From: Microbacterium sp.
GTDB taxonomy: Bacteria; Actinomycetota; Actinomycetes; Actinomycetales; Microbacteriaceae
Direction: 5' to 3'
NCBI GenBank assembly: GCA_031277945.1
Contig: JAITLK010000001.1
Coordinates: forward strand, 248,001-312,000
Length of the DNA: 64,000 bases
The notes under the pieces are model-generated. The model saw only the letters and a program-made list of their open reading frames with translations, was not told the DNA's origin and did not search any database. A program made the position numbers and the translations under genes. Positions 18,227 to 26,857 of the stretch are shown here, piece after piece; the first letter of the stretch is position 1, and every line of letters begins with the position of its first letter.

Positions 18227-19257
18227 AGCCCGCTGACCTTCGCTCGACGTGCCAAAGAGACGAGCACGGGCGCTCCGACGAGAGCGATCACGATTCCCAC
18301 CTGGACTTCCTGAGGGGCAACAATCAGCCGGCCGATGATGTCAGCCGCCGTGGTGAGGATCGGCGCGACCACGATGGTGAACGTCAGGATCCAACGCTGA
18401 TCCGGGCCGAGAAACCACCGGCAGATGTGCGGCACCATGAGCCCGACGAAACCGATCGGTCCGGCCGCGGCAGTCGCCGCTCCCGACAGGATCGTCACGG
18501 CGAGGATCACGAGAACGCGAGTGCGCAGCACACGGGCACCGAGCGATCCGGCTAGCTCATCGCCCAGCACGATGATGTTCAGCGAGGGCGCGAGCGCGAG
18601 CGACAGCACGAGCGCCGCGAGGATGAACGGGGTCACCGCCATCACGATGTCCCACCCACGCCCGGAGAGTGTTCCGGCACCCCAGTCCCGCATCTGCGCG
18701 AACGCGTCGGGGTTCAGCAGCGCGATGCCCGAGCTGATTCCACCCAGTAACGCGCCCACGGCGACACCGACCAGGGTGAGTTGCAGGGGCGACACCCCGC
18801 CGCGCCCCGACGTGCCGAGCGCGTAGACGATGACGGTGACGGCAGCAGCCCCGAAGAAGGCGAACCACAGATACCCATGAATCGATGCGACTCCGAAGAA
18901 CGCGACCCCGATGGTGACGGCGAATGCAGCACCGGCGTTCACCCCGAGAATCCCCGGGTCTGCGAGAGGGTTGCGTGTGAACGCCTGGATCAAGGCACCC
19001 GCAACGCCCAGAGCACTCCCGGCGATGAGCCCGAGCAGCGCGCGCGGCAGCCGGGTGTCGAGAACGATGTAGGCATCCTCGACACCCGCCTGTCCGCGAA
19101 ATGCGTCGAGTATGGTGCTCGGCGGAATCGGTTTGGCTCCCAGCATGACGCTGAGCGTCAGGGTGAGGAACAGCAGCAGCACGGCGACGGCGAGGACGAT
19201 CAGCCTGCGAACGGGCGTACCGAACCGTACCCGTGACGCCGTCGAGCTAGCCGTCAC
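18223..19257 (-). CDS. Siderophore ABC importer permease (FecCD family), first subunit
   Basis: A 344-residue FecCD permease. Motifs include DTRLPRALLGLIAGSALGVAGAL, RNPLADPGILGVNAGA, GPIGFVGLMVPHICR and a hydrophobic C-terminus. The GTG start has GAGGA about 7 nt upstream. It follows the binding-protein gene at 19342-20340 by 84 nt and overlaps the next permease by 4 nt. It is part of the first of the two siderophore importers in the window. Confidence 0.92.
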   Translation of the reverse strand: MTASSTASRVRFGTPVRRLIVLAVAVLLLFLTLTLSVMLGAKPIPPSTILDAFRGQAGVEDAYIVLDTRLPRALLGLIAGSALGVAGALIQAFTRNPLADPGILGVNAGAAFAVTIGVAFFGVASIHGYLWFAFFGAAAVTVIVYALGTSGRGGVSPLQLTLVGVAVGALLGGISSGIALLNPDAFAQMRDWGAGTLSGRGWDIVMAVTPFILAALVLSLALAPSLNIIVLGDELAGSLGARVLRTRVLVILAVTILSGAATAAAGPIGFVGLMVPHICRWFLGPDQRWILTFTIVVAPILTTAADIIGRLIVAPQEVQVGIVIALVGAPVLVSLARRAKVSGL

Positions 19258-19341
19258 TGTTGTTCCTCACCTGAATGCCGTTCGTCGGACTCTGCGTCGG
19301 CGGGCAGAGAGGCATCGTCAGGAGGTGCCACGGATGCATCG

Positions 19342-20340
19342 TCAGAACGGCTTGACCTGATCGAGGATCTTCTCGACCTGATCGAGGTTGTACTGCCCCC
19401 ACTCGAAAGACGAGGTGGCTGGCGAATCCCACCATTCGAAGACGTTGCCCGCCTTGACCGCGGGCAGCGACTTCCACACCGGGTTGTTCTGCCACCGGGT
19501 CAACTGATCGGTCTCCAGCACGAGGATCATCCCGGCGTTGTCCAGCTTGCCCAGCTGCTCATCCGAGATCCACGCCCACTCGTCGCTCGTGGCGGCCTCC
19601 CCCTCGGTGGTCTCACGGAAGACAGCGTCGATGTCCACCCACGTCGGGGTGGGCCACCCGCCCGGTGCGTAGTGCGCCCATGTCGCGTCGCTGGTGTTCA
19701 CAGAGATGACCGCCAGCGGCGTCGAGTCGAGGAGTTCACGATACTTCCCGGATACCTCCGCCACACGTGCGTCGTAGTCCGCCTTCTGCTCTTCGGCGAC
19801 GTCGATCCGGTTCACTGCATCAGCGACGCTGAGCGCACGTTCAGACCACGAGCCCTGAAGGTCCACGTGGAAGAGCGGGGCAATGGACTCGAGCCTTTTC
19901 AGCGTCTCGGGCTCAGGGAACTTCGCGTCCACGATGATGAGATCAGGGTCGAGATCCAGCACCTTCTCCACATTGATCTCCGCATAGGTGCTGACCTGTG
20001 CCGCATCCTCCAGCGCGTCGATGTACTTCTGAGGACGGCTCCGAGGTTCTGTCACGCCCTCCATCGTCGCCACCGGGGTGATCCCCACGTCGACGAGGAC
20101 GCTGGATGAGAAGAAGTCGGTGGAGACCACACGCACCGGGGCCACCGGCACCTCGACCTGCCCCAGTGCATCGGTGACCATCCGGGTCTCCCCCTGTCCT
20201 CCCGATGCTGCTGCCTGCGACGACGGCTCTGACGACGCGCACGCCGTAAGCGCTGCGACGGCGAGCCCGATCGCCAGGAGCGACGAGGTGAGACGTCGCG
20301 CGGAGTGAGGGTGGCGCCCGGTGGGCGAGGCTGGGTTCAT
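19342..20340 (-). CDS. Iron-siderophore binding lipoprotein (FecB/FepB family)
   Basis: A 332-residue class III binding protein. The N-terminus has a basic region, a hydrophobic core and the lipobox LTAC, followed by a Ser/Gln-rich linker. The body has family features such as DALGQVEVPVAPVRVVS and DPDLIIVDAKF. AAGGAA lies about 7 nt before the ATG. It heads the minus-strand iron operon (two permeases, ATPase, two half transporters, SIP). A candidate iron box lies 20 nt upstream of the start codon, so repression by a DtxR/IdeR-type regulator is likely. Confidence 0.92.
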   Translation of the reverse strand: MNPASPTGRHPHSARRLTSSLLAIGLAVAALTACASSEPSSQAAASGGQGETRMVTDALGQVEVPVAPVRVVSTDFFSSSVLVDVGITPVATMEGVTEPRSRPQKYIDALEDAAQVSTYAEINVEKVLDLDPDLIIVDAKFPEPETLKRLESIAPLFHVDLQGSWSERALSVADAVNRIDVAEEQKADYDARVAEVSGKYRELLDSTPLAVISVNTSDATWAHYAPGGWPTPTWVDIDAVFRETTEGEAATSDEWAWISDEQLGKLDNAGMILVLETDQLTRWQNNPVWKSLPAVKAGNVFEWWDSPATSSFEWGQYNLDQVEKILDQVKPF

Positions 20341-20359
20341 GGGGCTTCCTTGATCTGAT

Positions 20360-20378
20360 GTAAGTAAGGGTTACCTAA
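20360..20378. promoter_or_regulatory. Candidate DtxR/IdeR iron box upstream of the iron operon
   Basis: The 19-mer GTAAGTAAGGGTTACCTAA matches the actinobacterial iron-box consensus TTAGGTTAGGCTAACCTAA at 14 of 19 positions by my count. It lies just upstream of the siderophore-binding lipoprotein gene. Iron-dependent repression is inferred from known DtxR/IdeR biology. Confidence 0.65.
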
Positions 20379-20451
20379 ATCAGCGTAGGAGCTCCCGATA
20401 TCGACATTGGGTCGAATGATGATGGTTTTCGGCGCCTGCCCGGTGACCGGG

Positions 20452-21222
20452 CTACCGGCTCGAAGCGAAATATGCCGCAGGCGTGTCACCGATGATCGCG
20501 CGGAAGTTGTCGATGAAGGTACTCACGCTCGAATAGCCCAGGCGCCGCGCCGTTGCGCTGACCGGCGTACCCGATCCCAGAAGCACGAGAGAGGCTCGAA
20601 CCCTGGCGCGAATGCGCCATTGGGTCAGGGAGTAGCCGGTCTCTTCCGTGAAGGCCCGCGTGAGGACACGCACGGGGACGCCCATCCCACCCGCCCAGTC
20701 CGCTGTGGTCCTCGCATCATCAAGGTTCGCCAGCACACGTTCTGCGATGTGCAGCAACCACGGAGACTCCGGCATTCGAAGGTCGACATACGATGCGGAT
20801 GCGGGCTTCAACAAGGAGATGACGAGTTCCTGGAGCCGGATGCGCACTTCCTCATCCATCTCCTGCTCCGCATTGTGGAGCAACATTTCACGAATGATCG
20901 GAAGAAGGTCGACGGCCACCACTTCACGCGGAAGCCGGGCATCGACGCTCCGACTGAAGTACGTCGCGTGCAGCAGCGTTCCGGCGGATGCCTCGATCGA
21001 ATGGTCCACGGTGCGCGGAATCCAGATCCCGCGATGCGCGGGGAGGGTCCACATGGCGCCCGCGGCTGCTACGCGCATCACTCCGGCAGTCGTCCAAATG
21101 AGTTCATCACGATCGTGATGAGTCGTCTTCCACGACTGCGGAACATGCGTGGCGTGGCGCTCTGTCGTCAGGAGGTAGGTGCCACCGGCAACGTCGCGAA
21201 GCATCGGGGTCGGCAGGACCAC
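20452..21222 (-). CDS. AraC family regulator
   Basis: A 256-residue AraC-type activator with an N-terminal cupin-like sensor (ELIWTTAGVMRV, LPAHRGIWIPRTVDHS) and a C-terminal double helix-turn-helix (LGYSSVSTFIDNFRAIIGDTPAAYF). I chose the GTG at 21222 because GAGAGG lies 8 nt upstream. A longer in-frame GTG at 21276 is possible but lacks a clear ribosome site. It sits between the two siderophore importers and shares a divergent region, including an iron box, with a second AraC gene. A role in iron control is inferred from position. Confidence 0.85.
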   Translation of the reverse strand: MVLPTPMLRDVAGGTYLLTTERHATHVPQSWKTTHHDRDELIWTTAGVMRVAAAGAMWTLPAHRGIWIPRTVDHSIEASAGTLLHATYFSRSVDARLPREVVAVDLLPIIREMLLHNAEQEMDEEVRIRLQELVISLLKPASASYVDLRMPESPWLLHIAERVLANLDDARTTADWAGGMGVPVRVLTRAFTEETGYSLTQWRIRARVRASLVLLGSGTPVSATARRLGYSSVSTFIDNFRAIIGDTPAAYFASSR

Positions 21223-21302
21223 TACTCGCACCTCTCTTGCTCGCCGGACGGGGACGGCGCTCGGCTGGCGGATCACGCCCCCGGCGCCTTACTGGCATTG
21301 AT

Positions 21303-21321
21303 AGAGGTAAGGCTATCCTTA
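21303..21321. promoter_or_regulatory. Candidate iron box between two divergent AraC genes
   Basis: AGAGGTAAGGCTATCCTTA matches the consensus TTAGGTTAGGCTAACCTAA at 14 of 19 positions, including the AGGCTA core. It contains the -10-like TATCCT (21314-21319), which ends 6 nt before the GTG of the plus-strand AraC gene. A bound iron repressor would therefore cover that promoter directly. Confidence 0.65.
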
Positions 21322-21325
21322 TTTG

Positions 21326-22336
21326 GTGTCTGCAACGCTTCTCTCCGGTCGCGGTGATTCGGCCGAGCTCAATCGCGCATACGCGTCGTATTATGCGACG
21401 ATCGCCGAACGGATGGACACGTCAAGCAGCATGGTGACGGAGTACCGGCTGCGATCCGACGTGGGCGAAGGTTCCATCGAGATCACGCAGTTGCAGCACG
21501 GGCTTCGGATCGTGCGGTACGACGTGGCCTACGGGAAGGACCACGATGTCGCCTTCCGCTTCGAGGATGATCGTTTTGAGCTCGAGGCGTGCGTGGACGG
21601 GCACATCCGTCTCTCTGAGGACGTTGCGGGCAGGGGCACGATTCGCGCGGCGTCGTCGTCACTGACGCCGCCTCGAGTGACCTCTGGCATGCTGACCCAC
21701 CCGGCAGGCCAGCGATATCGCGCCGTGTCGATCACGGGATGCCGTCAGCGGCTCGCCCCGTACCTCGGATCCGTGGGACCGGATGACTTCGCGTCGGCGC
21801 TGCACGCTCTCAATGCCTCGCACAGCCGAGACCTCTACTTCGGCAACAGCGGGAAACTCGGTCGAGTCACGCGGCTATTGTCGGAGGTCTACGAGATCCG
21901 GCCGAAGTCGCCCAGCAGCGTGCTGATGATGGAATCGCGGGTGATGGCAGCATTCGCCCTGCTCCTCGCCGTGGGGCAGGAGCAAGCGCCGGACGGTCTC
22001 GACGCCCACGAGGTGGACGCCGTTCACACCGTCGCCCCGCTGTTGTGGCATCACCGACACGACCTTCCGACCGTCGACGAGCTTGCCCGCGGAGTTTCGA
22101 TCAGTCCGAAGCGACTGAACGCCGGCTTCCGCGCCGTCTACGGCACGACACTCATGCAGTACCACCGCCGCTACTGCCTCGAACGCGCCACAGAACTTCT
22201 GGCGACAACGGACTGGACCGTCGAACGAATCGGGTTCGAGGTCGGATATTCGAGCGCCAGCAACTTCGTCTACGGCTTCAGAACACGGCTCGGCTGCACT
22301 CCCGCGGAATACCGGCGCATCCATCGAGTCGGCTGA
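21326..22336 (+). CDS. AraC family regulator, PchR-like
   Basis: A 336-residue regulator with a long N-terminal sensor and a C-terminal AraC domain (LPTVDELARGVSISPKRLNAGF, then VGYSSASNFVYGFRTRLGCTPAEYRR). The layout resembles PchR/YbtA-type activators of siderophore genes. I chose the GTG at 21326 because TATCCT ends 6 nt upstream, fitting leaderless translation; a TTG at 21323 is less likely. It precedes the second siderophore importer operon (22508-25432) by 171 nt and may activate it when siderophore is present. Similarity to PchR is by layout, not by a search. Confidence 0.85.
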   Translation: MSATLLSGRGDSAELNRAYASYYATIAERMDTSSSMVTEYRLRSDVGEGSIEITQLQHGLRIVRYDVAYGKDHDVAFRFEDDRFELEACVDGHIRLSEDVAGRGTIRAASSSLTPPRVTSGMLTHPAGQRYRAVSITGCRQRLAPYLGSVGPDDFASALHALNASHSRDLYFGNSGKLGRVTRLLSEVYEIRPKSPSSVLMMESRVMAAFALLLAVGQEQAPDGLDAHEVDAVHTVAPLLWHHRHDLPTVDELARGVSISPKRLNAGFRAVYGTTLMQYHRRYCLERATELLATTDWTVERIGFEVGYSSASNFVYGFRTRLGCTPAEYRRIHRVG

Positions 22337-22507
22337 GCCGAAGATGCATTGAGCCGGGTGCTCAGCCACCGCTCCACATGATTCGTCCCGGTGCTCCACA
22401 CCCCAATCGAGCGCCGCACGGGAGCATCGATACGGGGCCGCGCTTCTCTGTTGCGCGCCCCCGAGCCACGTTCGTGGCCGATATCGACGTTTCTCGAAAG
22501 GACCCGC

Positions 22508-23539
22508 ATGCCTGGTCTCAGAAATCGCGCCCTCGCGCTGTCCGCCGCGCTCGTCGCTGTTCTCAGCGCCGCCGCCCTCACCGGTTGCGCCCCCGTGTCC
22601 GCTGAACCCACGATCCAGGCGTCGTCCCCCGCGAGCGCCTCGTACACGTGGCCGCGGGATCTGACGATGTTCGACAACACCGGGGAGCGCGTGGGCCAGA
22701 CCCTCACCGCGGACCCCAAACGCGTCGTCGTGATCGGACAGAATCTCGCCGAGCTGATGATCGCGTTCGGCGTCCAGGACCGCATCGTCGGAATCGGCTA
22801 TCTCGATGGCGCTGACTCGTACTACAAGGATGAACTCGACCGCCTGCCCAAGCTGAGCGACCAGGTACCTTCGGCCGAGGCCGTACTCGCGCTCGAACCC
22901 GATCTGATTCTGTCCATGTCCTTCGCGATGACGGAGGAGAGCATGGGAACGATCAAGACCTGGAACGATCGGGGCATTCCCGTGCTGACTGCGGACAACT
23001 ACACGATCGGACGTGATCTGCAGTCATACTTCACGGACATCCAGAATCTGGGCGCCGCGTTCGACGTGTCGGCAGAGACCGATGCCTACATCGCCCAGGA
23101 GAAGCAGACGCTCGATGAGATCCGTGCGGTGGCTGCGACGGCGACGTCCCGGCCGAATGTGCTGCTGGTTGCGAGCGGCGGGTCGAACAAGCTCACCTAC
23201 AACTACTACTCCCCCTCCCTCGGCCTGGTCGACGAAATGGTCGACGCCGCCGGCGGCACCTATGTCGAGGTGTCCGAAGAGGTCTACGCAGAAATGAGTT
23301 CTGAGAGCATCATCAAAGCGAACCCGGATGTCATCGTCATGACCCAGTTCCAGAAGTCCAGCGCCGAAGCAGAGAAGGACAAGCTCATCCATGACCAGAG
23401 GCTCGCCTCGGTCACTGCGGTATCAAGCGGCCAAGTCATGCTGTTGGACTATGCCACCGTGGTGAGAGGCACGCCGCACCTGGGCGAGCTGACCAGGCAG
23501 CTCGCCGTCTTCCTGCACCCGGAACTGGACTTCTCGTGA
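22508..23539 (+). CDS. Siderophore-type ABC binding lipoprotein, second system
   Basis: A 343-residue class III binding protein. The signal has MPGLRNRALALSAALV and the lipobox LTGC. The mature part carries DPKRVVVIGQNLAELM, LEPDLILSMSF and a C-terminal region consistent with FepB/BtuF-like proteins. The start is the ATG at 22508, with GAAAGGA about 5 nt upstream. The stop overlaps the permease GTG start (GTGA). It starts the second iron-chelate operon, complete in three genes: binding protein, one permease (a homodimer is expected) and an ATPase. Confidence 0.9.
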   Translation: MPGLRNRALALSAALVAVLSAAALTGCAPVSAEPTIQASSPASASYTWPRDLTMFDNTGERVGQTLTADPKRVVVIGQNLAELMIAFGVQDRIVGIGYLDGADSYYKDELDRLPKLSDQVPSAEAVLALEPDLILSMSFAMTEESMGTIKTWNDRGIPVLTADNYTIGRDLQSYFTDIQNLGAAFDVSAETDAYIAQEKQTLDEIRAVAATATSRPNVLLVASGGSNKLTYNYYSPSLGLVDEMVDAAGGTYVEVSEEVYAEMSSESIIKANPDVIVMTQFQKSSAEAEKDKLIHDQRLASVTAVSSGQVMLLDYATVVRGTPHLGELTRQLAVFLHPELDFS

Positions 23540-24630
23540 CCACAGCCGAGGACCGCGTGGCAACTCTCACCCGTCGTCCGACTCGCACGACTCACCGCCG
23601 CACCATCGGCGGCGGGTGGGCGGTGTTGATCATCGTCACTGCCCTGCTGACGTCCATCCTCGCTGCGATTTCAATCGGACAGATGAACATTTCCTTCAGC
23701 GACGTCGTTGCCGCGCTGGGGCGGAGAGCGTTCGGCGGCAGCACGGCAGCCGACGTCGCTCTGGACAACGTCATCTGGGACATCCGGTTGCCTCGGGTCC
23801 TGCTCAGCGTGCTGGTCGGTTCCGGCCTCGCCCTATGCGGGGTGGTCATGCAGGCCTCGCTACAGAACCCGCTGGCCGACCCCTACCTGCTGGGAGTGTC
23901 TGCCGGTGGATCTCTCGGCGCGACGGTGGCCATCCTCACGGGGTTCGGCGCGAGCGGAGTGCTGATGGGTGCGACGCTGCCAGCCTGGGCGTTTCTGGGC
24001 AGCCTGGCCGCGACTGCCGTCGTCCTGCTGGTCGGCGCAATGGGTTCGAGGACGTCCGCTGTCAAGCTCGTCCTCGCAGGGTCCGCGGTGAACGCGCTCT
24101 GCTCGGCAATCTCCAGCTCCTTCGTCTACTTCGCAGCCTCCGCGGAAGGAATCCGCTCGGTGACGTTCTGGATGCTGGGTTCGCTGGCATCCGCCTCCTG
24201 GGACAACATTCCGCTGGCGTCCGCCGTCGTCATCGCGGCCGTCGTGATCATGGCGACCCAGACCCGGAATCTGGATGTGATGCTCACCGGTGACGAGTCT
24301 GCCGTCACTCTCGGTGTGGACTCCGCCGCCCGCCGCCGGTGGTACCTCGTGATCTGTGCGCTCGTGACGGGGGCGCTGGTGGCGCAAGTCGGCGTCATCG
24401 GTTTCGTGGGGCTTCTCGTCCCCCACGTGGTGCGCAGTGTCGTCGGCTCCAGCCACCGTCGCCTGCTGCCGGTCGCAACGATGACCGGAGGGCTGTTCCT
24501 CCTCTGGGCTGACGTCGTCGCACGCTCGGTGGTGTCCAACTCCGAGCTTCCGATCGGCATCGTCACTGCTGTGCTGGGAGCCCCGGTGTTCCTGCACATG
24601 CTCACGAAGAAGGAGTACCGCTTTGGCTGA
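23536..24630 (+). CDS. FecCD family permease, second siderophore system
   Basis: A 364-residue permease with about ten membrane segments. It has WDIRLPRVLLSVLVGSGLALCG, QNPLADPYLLGVSAGGSLGA and GVIGFVGLLVPHVVR, all hallmarks of the family. The GTG start overlaps the binding-protein stop by 4 nt. Only one permease gene is present in this operon, so it should act as a homodimer, unlike the two-permease system on the other strand. Confidence 0.92.
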   Translation: MTTAEDRVATLTRRPTRTTHRRTIGGGWAVLIIVTALLTSILAAISIGQMNISFSDVVAALGRRAFGGSTAADVALDNVIWDIRLPRVLLSVLVGSGLALCGVVMQASLQNPLADPYLLGVSAGGSLGATVAILTGFGASGVLMGATLPAWAFLGSLAATAVVLLVGAMGSRTSAVKLVLAGSAVNALCSAISSSFVYFAASAEGIRSVTFWMLGSLASASWDNIPLASAVVIAAVVIMATQTRNLDVMLTGDESAVTLGVDSAARRRWYLVICALVTGALVAQVGVIGFVGLLVPHVVRSVVGSSHRRLLPVATMTGGLFLLWADVVARSVVSNSELPIGIVTAVLGAPVFLHMLTKKEYRFG

Positions 24631-25432
24631 TGAGAAGATCCGGAGGAGTCCGGCGCTCGATGCCAGCGGCGTACGTGTCGCGATCGACGGACGGACGATC
24701 GTCGATGACATCACCCTCGCCGTGGCGGCAGGCGAGTTCGTTGGCATCGTCGGTCCGAACGGCAGCGGGAAATCAACGCTTTTGAAAGCCTGCTACAAGA
24801 TCGTGCGCCCGATAGCGGGAGATATCCATCTCGGCGGGATTGACGTGGTGCGCTCACGTCCCGCGGTCGTCGCGAAGGAGCTCGCCGTCGTGTCGCAGTT
24901 CCAAGAGATGAGCTTCAACCTGAGCATCAGGGAACTCGTCGCCCTCGGCCGCGCGCCGCACCGCACCTTTCTGCAGCCAGGAGACGGCGGTGACGGTCAG
25001 ATCGTCGCAGAGGCTCTGGCGACCGTGGGAATGGCCGATGACGCCGAGCGCAGCATCCAGACGGTGTCCGGCGGCGAACGACAGCGCGTTGCGCTTGCCC
25101 GTGCGCTTGCCCAGCAGCCGAGCTTCCTCATCCTTGACGAGCCCACCAACCACCTGGACGTGCGCCATCAACTGCATGTCCTCGACCTGGTGCGCAGCCT
25201 CGGCATCGGAGTGCTGGCAGCGCTACATGATCTGCACCTCGCGGCACGCTACTGCGACAGGGTCGCGGTCATCGATGCCGGCCGGATGGTCGCGCAGGGC
25301 GATCCTGCCGTTGTGCTCACGCCCGAGTTGATTCGTCAGGTGTACCACGTGGAATGCGAGACCTATGCCGACCCCCACGGTCACCTCGCGTTCAGCTATC
25401 TTGGCCCCGTCGCCGCGGCGGACATGAACTGA
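24623..25432 (+). CDS. ABC ATPase, second siderophore system
   Basis: A 269-residue FepC-like ATPase. It has Walker A GPNGSGKST, signature VSGGERQRVALARAL, Walker B LILDEPTNHLD and the H-loop in LHDLHLAARYCD. The start is a TTG (MADEKIRR) with AAGGAG 7 nt upstream. It overlaps the permease gene by 8 nt. It completes the three-gene importer. Confidence 0.92.
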   Translation: MADEKIRRSPALDASGVRVAIDGRTIVDDITLAVAAGEFVGIVGPNGSGKSTLLKACYKIVRPIAGDIHLGGIDVVRSRPAVVAKELAVVSQFQEMSFNLSIRELVALGRAPHRTFLQPGDGGDGQIVAEALATVGMADDAERSIQTVSGGERQRVALARALAQQPSFLILDEPTNHLDVRHQLHVLDLVRSLGIGVLAALHDLHLAARYCDRVAVIDAGRMVAQGDPAVVLTPELIRQVYHVECETYADPHGHLAFSYLGPVAAADMN

Positions 25433-25599
25433 TCGGCCCACGGCACATCGAGATCCGACAAGTCGCGGGGTTCGCCGTCTGCAAGGGCATCGAACAACAG
25501 GGTGCGCCCACCGGTTCCGCCCCCGCCTCCGATTACAGCAGTGCGCACGGAGCGAACAGTCCGCGTGGCGCCGCGGAGTGGGAATGCCGACGACGGTCC

Positions 25600-26403
25600 T
25601 TAGAGCTCAACCAGCGTGGGCGTGATGTCCAGTCGCATGCGCTGCAGCATCGACTGGAACTCGGCGAGGGGGTGACTCGGCGATTCCGTGGCGAGAGACA
25701 CCAGCTTGCCCCTCCCCTGCGTGGCCAGCGGCGCGAACTCGGCGACGACCTGGTCGGCGGGATCGAACAGCAGGAGATCCGGCGCCTGCTCCGCGATCGC
25801 GGGAGCGAGCCACGGCAGATGAGTGCTCGACAGCGACAGCCCTCCGAGGCGCGGGTACTGATCACGAAGCGCCGCGAGGAAGTCGGCGATGGGCTGCGCG
25901 ACCTGCGCGCGATCGAGGAATGCCCCGGACTCGACCAGCGCGATCAGCGCGTCGGCAGGGACGGCACGCACGCGATCCGCGTCGTCACCGGCTTCCGCGG
26001 AGATCAGGCGGTCCAGCGAATCGCTTCGCACGAGCACACTCGCCCCGGCGACCACGAGCGTCTGGTCGTCGGGAAGGGTGGCAAGGGCTGCACGCACCGG
26101 CGGCACGACGCCCAGGATCGGCCCGCTCAGCCGCTCACGCAGAGGTTCGAGCACCGTCACGCTCGGCGCATTGGAGGCCAGGATGATCGAGCTCGCGCCG
26201 AGATGCTCAAGAGCACGGGCCGCGCGGCTGACACTGTCCAGGAGCGACGACTCGCTCTGCGCGCCGTACGGGAAGCTCGCGCGATCCGCGAGATACAGCA
26301 CGTCCTGCTGCGGATAGGCGGCGCGGATGCGGCGGACGAGATCGTAGCTGCCGATCCCCGCGTCGAAGATGCCGACGGGGCGGTGAAGGTCCTCTGGGGT
26401 CAC
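25600..26403 (-). CDS. Glutamate-racemase-family protein with both catalytic cysteines replaced
   Basis: A 267-residue protein of the MurI/Asp-Glu racemase fold, close to the family length. The opening GIFDAGIGSYDLVRRI and the ADRASFPYG region are clearly MurI-like. The two catalytic cysteines are both serine: the ACNTAS motif reads ASNAPS (Ser77) and the GCTHYP motif reads SSTHLP (Ser193). It is unlikely to be a normal racemase, and another murI gene is probably elsewhere. The GTG start gives standard length; an ATG at 26460, 1 nt after the SMR stop, would add 19 residues. A different activity or a regulatory role is possible. Confidence 0.8.
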   Translation of the reverse strand: MTPEDLHRPVGIFDAGIGSYDLVRRIRAAYPQQDVLYLADRASFPYGAQSESSLLDSVSRAARALEHLGASSIILASNAPSVTVLEPLRERLSGPILGVVPPVRAALATLPDDQTLVVAGASVLVRSDSLDRLISAEAGDDADRVRAVPADALIALVESGAFLDRAQVAQPIADFLAALRDQYPRLGGLSLSSTHLPWLAPAIAEQAPDLLLFDPADQVVAEFAPLATQGRGKLVSLATESPSHPLAEFQSMLQRMRLDITPTLVEL

Positions 26404-26461
26404 GACCTCGACTCTAATCCGGGATTCGCGTTGCGTTCCGGAATGTGTGGGCCGCCGCATG

Positions 26462-26791
26462 TCATTCCGTCGCCCCACCGAGCTCGACCAGGGCGACTCC
26501 GGCCACGATGAGAACCAGCCCCGCGCCCATCGTCCACGTGAGGCGTTCCCCGAAGACCACCCAGGCAAGAACCGCGGTCAGCGCCACCCCTGCCCCCGCC
26601 CAGGTCGCATATGCGGTGCCCACGCGCATGCCCAGGCGCAGCACCTGGGACAGCATCACGAAGGCGCCGACATAGCCCCCGATGACGAGGATGATCCACG
26701 GCCACCGTGTGAGTCCGTCCGAGGCTTTCAGCGACAGCGTGGCCACCACCTCCAGCAGGATCGCTCCCCCGAGCATCAGCCATACGAGCAT
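26462..26791 (-). CDS. SMR family multidrug efflux protein
   Basis: A 109-residue small multidrug resistance transporter with four membrane helices. The conserved membrane Glu is in LLEVVATLSLKASDG, and AYATWAGAG and the proline-free last helix are typical. GGAGGAG lies about 6 nt before the ATG. It diverges from a TetR gene across a perfect 30-bp palindrome, so repression by that protein is very likely. The racemase-like gene follows on the same strand within 60 nt. Confidence 0.92.
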   Translation of the reverse strand: MLVWLMLGGAILLEVVATLSLKASDGLTRWPWIILVIGGYVGAFVMLSQVLRLGMRVGTAYATWAGAGVALTAVLAWVVFGERLTWTMGAGLVLIVAGVALVELGGATE

Positions 26792-26824
26792 TCCGCTCCT
26801 CCTCTCCGATTGCAGCGCGAGGCA

Positions 26825-26854
26825 TTTACTGTACCGCACGTGCGGTACAGTAAA
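26825..26854. promoter_or_regulatory. Perfect 30-bp palindromic operator
   Basis: The left arm TTTACTGTACCGCAC (26825-26839) is followed at once by its exact reverse complement (26840-26854). It sits between the divergent SMR and TetR genes. Each arm carries a TACAGT -10-like box, so one protein bound here would cover both promoters. On the TetR side the box ends 6 nt before the ATG. Confidence 0.85.
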
Positions 26855-26857
26855 CGC

